64,000 nucleotides of DNA from Monomorium pharaonis (taxonomy: Eukaryota; Arthropoda; Insecta; Hymenoptera; Formicidae): NCBI RefSeq assembly GCF_013373865.1, contig NC_050472.1, positions 21,202,636 to 21,266,635 of the forward strand. Reading direction: 5' to 3'. The translations under genes and the position numbers were made by a program. The notes beneath the pieces were generated by a model that worked only from the letters and a program-made list of their open reading frames with translations, made no database searches and was not told the origin of the DNA. Below, piece after piece: positions 61,141 through 64,000 of this stretch (the stretch's first letter is position 1; the number at the start of each line of letters is the position of its first letter).

Positions 61141-64000
61141 GTGAGTACAATTTTTATTACATTGGTATAAGTACGTTTCCATCTTTTACGTTATGGCATC
61201 GCTTTTATGTAATGCAGTAACCTGAAAAACGGAATGAGTCAGAAAACGTTAGATCACACGTCAAATTGTTGGATTGTTAGATTAGAAAGCACCAGATTGC
61301 TCCGTATTTTTCTCATAATTTGCAAGTTGAGGGAAGAAAATTGTTGTCTGTAATCCACAAAAATTAAATTATTAAATTTCACACAATAACTAGCTAAGTA
61401 ACTATATAATTAAACCGATTACTGTGAGTAAATTAAAATTATGTTGAATTTAATCGATTCTTCACAATTAGGGACAGCAATTCTCAATCTGATTTATATA
61501 CCAATTTAAGTGCATTAGATAAGAGACAGTTTCTCGACAGGCAATCTATCTCACTCGCCTAGATCTGTCACAGATCTTCGACGGAGAAAGAGAAAGAGAT
61601 CGTCCGAACGATTTGCTCCAATTTCGCGATTATCGCGTTCGCTAGAGAAATCAACGAAATCGCGATTTCCCGCGCAACGAGGAGATACTCGCGGCCGGAT
61701 GTTCCGTGTTTTTCTTTTCGCACGCAGCTCCGTCTCCGAGCCGACTGATCTTCTCTCTCGCACGAGGGACGGGGTTATTACGTCACGACGCGTGAATTTA
61801 TGTTGGACCACCACGGAACCGGTCCTGAAAAAAGAAGTTTGTTACGAATGTAAGAATTAAGTTGACTGCGTGAGATCGCGATCGCCGGTCTGCGTCGTTT
61901 ATGGGAGCGTCGATTTGCTGGATCAATTGTGCATTTGCCTTGGAAATATGTCGGAATCACGGGCGACATTTTCACTGACACTAAATTTAGTTGTGAAACT
62001 AACTCTCTATTAACTGAACATATTTGAAGTTTATTTTATGCTAAATTCGTTAAATTATAATTTTTAGGGAAAACTCGATTGGAATTAAAAACACTTGTCA
62101 GTGTTACATTAACGTTATTAATTTTGTTAGTACTCTTTACTGCAATTTTTATTGTGCAATTTTCTCAATGCAATTTCTTAAATGGTATGCTAGTATTGGA
62201 CATCTTTCTCTAATATGAATAATCGTTTTTTTACAGAAAAGATGATTTTAAAATGCCTGACAATTTAACTAGATACTAATAGCTCTGTTGGTTCATCAAA
62301 TTAATTATGTAGAACTCTTAAACATAATAAGAACGCGAATGCTGCAAAAAGTATTACATTCTAGCAACTGCTTACATGACCTACATAATTATTTTGATAA
62401 TTTAACAAAATTATTTTTAGATTTCTATGAATAGCTAAATTTTTACATACTTTAGCAAAACCGGTTTTTTTACATGTGCTCATTTATTCTATCAGGTTTT
62501 TTCTAAAAACTACACAACTTATCTACAATTTTATATAAGTAACAAAACTATATTTACTTAATAGCAGTAATTAATAGATTAGCATATAAACATAAAATAA
62601 TAATAACGAATAAAAATTCTAGATAAATCACGTTCGATATTGATGCTTAAGTCATGGTTATCATGGTTGGAAACAGTCGACTTATCAAACATTATTACGG
62701 CGATAAACCTTGAGTGTCGCTCCTTAAACTTTTAAATGCAGATAAAAACGCGTAAAAAATTTTATCCACTCAAACTATAGTAACAATGTAATACTGCGGT
62801 AATGATTCTGCGACAGGTATCTCGGCGTTCGCGTTACACGTACACACGCATACAATAGGACTTTTAGGTGGAGAACCCGTTCTGTTCTTCCGGGTTATAC
62901 TTGTAAGTCCTCTCACTTTCGTCGTGCGACGACCTCGTCGACGCTTCTTTTTCTTTTTCTTTTTTTTTTTGGTGTAACGACATAAATCCTTGCCGGACAG
63001 CGGCATCGAAATCACCAAGCGATCGCGTGACGCCTTCGTCGCGCGTGGGCGAACTTCTTCGACATGGATATGTATGCGAACAGATGCATGAAAAGTGGAT
63101 ATATCGCAACTTCGTTCGCTTTAATTACGTGCCGTTATATTATGTTGTTATACAGGATGCACCTGTTCGCGCAGCGAAAGCATCGCGATCTTGCAAGGGT
63201 TGTAATTGAATCGCTCGAAAAAACTCTTTCGCTTTTCACTCTCTATCGTTTTCAATAGCAGTTTGAACGTCATGCAATTAAATCTCTTTCATTACTTTTC
63301 GTGCCGAGTTAAATGACTTGTGTGATTATATGGCATCAATATTAACCCTGGAATGCTACTTATATTTTTCTTACATTATCATTATTCTTGGTGAAACTTT
63401 ACTTACAAAATTAAGAAGTTTTTATACTTGTTTTGTATTTTATAGGTCACAAAGTGTTAAAACTTAAATGAGCTAATACTATTTTTTATGTAAACAAATT
63501 TTTATGAAATGTTATTTTAAATTTTAATCGACATTTTAACATTTTTTAAATTTTCTTCTCTGAGATAAGAATTGCTATTATAATTATCTTTTTAAATCTG
63601 TTTATTAGTAATCTAGTTATATATTTTTTTTTAATTTGATATAAGTATGATATTATGAATAAAAGTTTAATAAAAATATCGAGTATGACGTAGAAATCTT
63701 AAGAAAAAATGTTTTTTAAATTCTTTATATCAAACTATATTACGATCTTGCAATGTCAATATTAGGTTGTTAAAGACTCGAGATTTGTCACTGGAAATTG
63801 TTCCAATTACGAGTCTAAAAAATATTTGCAATCATTATAAACTAGAGATCTATGGTACACGTTGCAACTTTCTATCTCATCCTGCCACGCCCTGGGATAT
63901 CGAGTTAAACGTCACATAAGCATATGATGATAAATGAAATTGCTGCATCAGTTTTAAGTGTTTCTTCTAATAAAATATTAATGTCTTATTTATGAGATTG
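61141..64000. other. No coding exon recognised (possible intron)
   Basis: Mostly AT-rich with CpG-richer patches at about 61550-61980 and 62810-63210. Acceptor-like sites, such as TTTTTTACAG near 62236 and TTATACAG near 63158, lead to frames that stop quickly when joined to the ATG at 61138. No repeat element was clearly delimited. Confidence 0.4.

Noticed and set aside
63150..63209. Second exon for the ATG at 61138 (TTATACAG|GATGCACCT)
   Set aside because: The joined frame stops after 17 codons and is unlike any gene known to have an intron after its start codon.

Overview
The window is nuclear DNA of an insect, most likely a hymenopteran such as an ant (inference). The recognisable proteins are insect-type: a KLHL20/diablo protein, Gγ30A-like eye Gγ, canopy-3/4, mRpS33 and a hemolymph-LPS-binding-type C-type lectin. 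Their exons are short, with GT-AG introns, in an AT-rich background broken by small GC/CpG-rich islands, many microsatellites and many short foldback transposons. There is no bacterial-type gene organisation, rRNA gene or CRISPR array.

Layout. About 1-25000 is a gene desert: no ORF was recognised. It holds GC-rich islands, at least seven MITE-like inverted-repeat elements, microsatellites and a few perfect palindromes. From 25000 to 29800, CpG-rich presumptive promoters lead into the five-exon kelch-like gene diablo/KLHL20 on the plus strand. That gene has a GC-AG intron and an unusual 52-codon open extension after its stop. From 30000 to 36400 there is repeat-derived and noncoding sequence. 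It includes one arm of an inverted duplication (32016-32546) carrying a MITE, and a 1.09-kb transposon packed with GACGTC motifs. From 37000 to 38660 lies a decayed RTN4IP1-like (quinone oxidoreductase) gene that keeps its introns but has three in-frame stops. From 39000 to 43800 there is a CpG-rich promoter region, the other arm of the inverted duplication (it looks like the 5' UTR exon and first intron of the canopy gene), the canopy gene itself with a mariner-type foldback MITE in its fourth intron, and the convergent minus-strand mRpS33 gene. A 529-bp foldback element follows at 44.2-44.7 kb, then a small secreted C-type lectin at 46.4-47.7 kb. From 48.3 to 56 kb is a two-exon Gγ gene whose 7.1-kb intron carries GC-rich islands, a second copy of a MITE seen at 23.9 kb, and a tRNA-like relic. 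At 60.6-61.14 kb is a (GA)n/(GTT)n-rich leader that ends in ATG immediately followed by a splice donor. This is probably the first exon of a gene continuing past the window.

The genes do not form a functional cluster. They act in ubiquitin-ligase substrate recognition (diablo), ER folding (canopy), mitochondrial translation (mRpS33), secreted pattern recognition (lectin) and G-protein signalling (Gγ). The most noteworthy signals are the possible stop-codon readthrough of diablo, the inverted duplication that gives a natural empty site for a MITE with a 3-bp target duplication, the GACGTC-array transposon, and the RTN4IP1-like pseudogene. Exon limits were read by eye from splice consensus, reading frame and remembered family conservation; no alignment was run.
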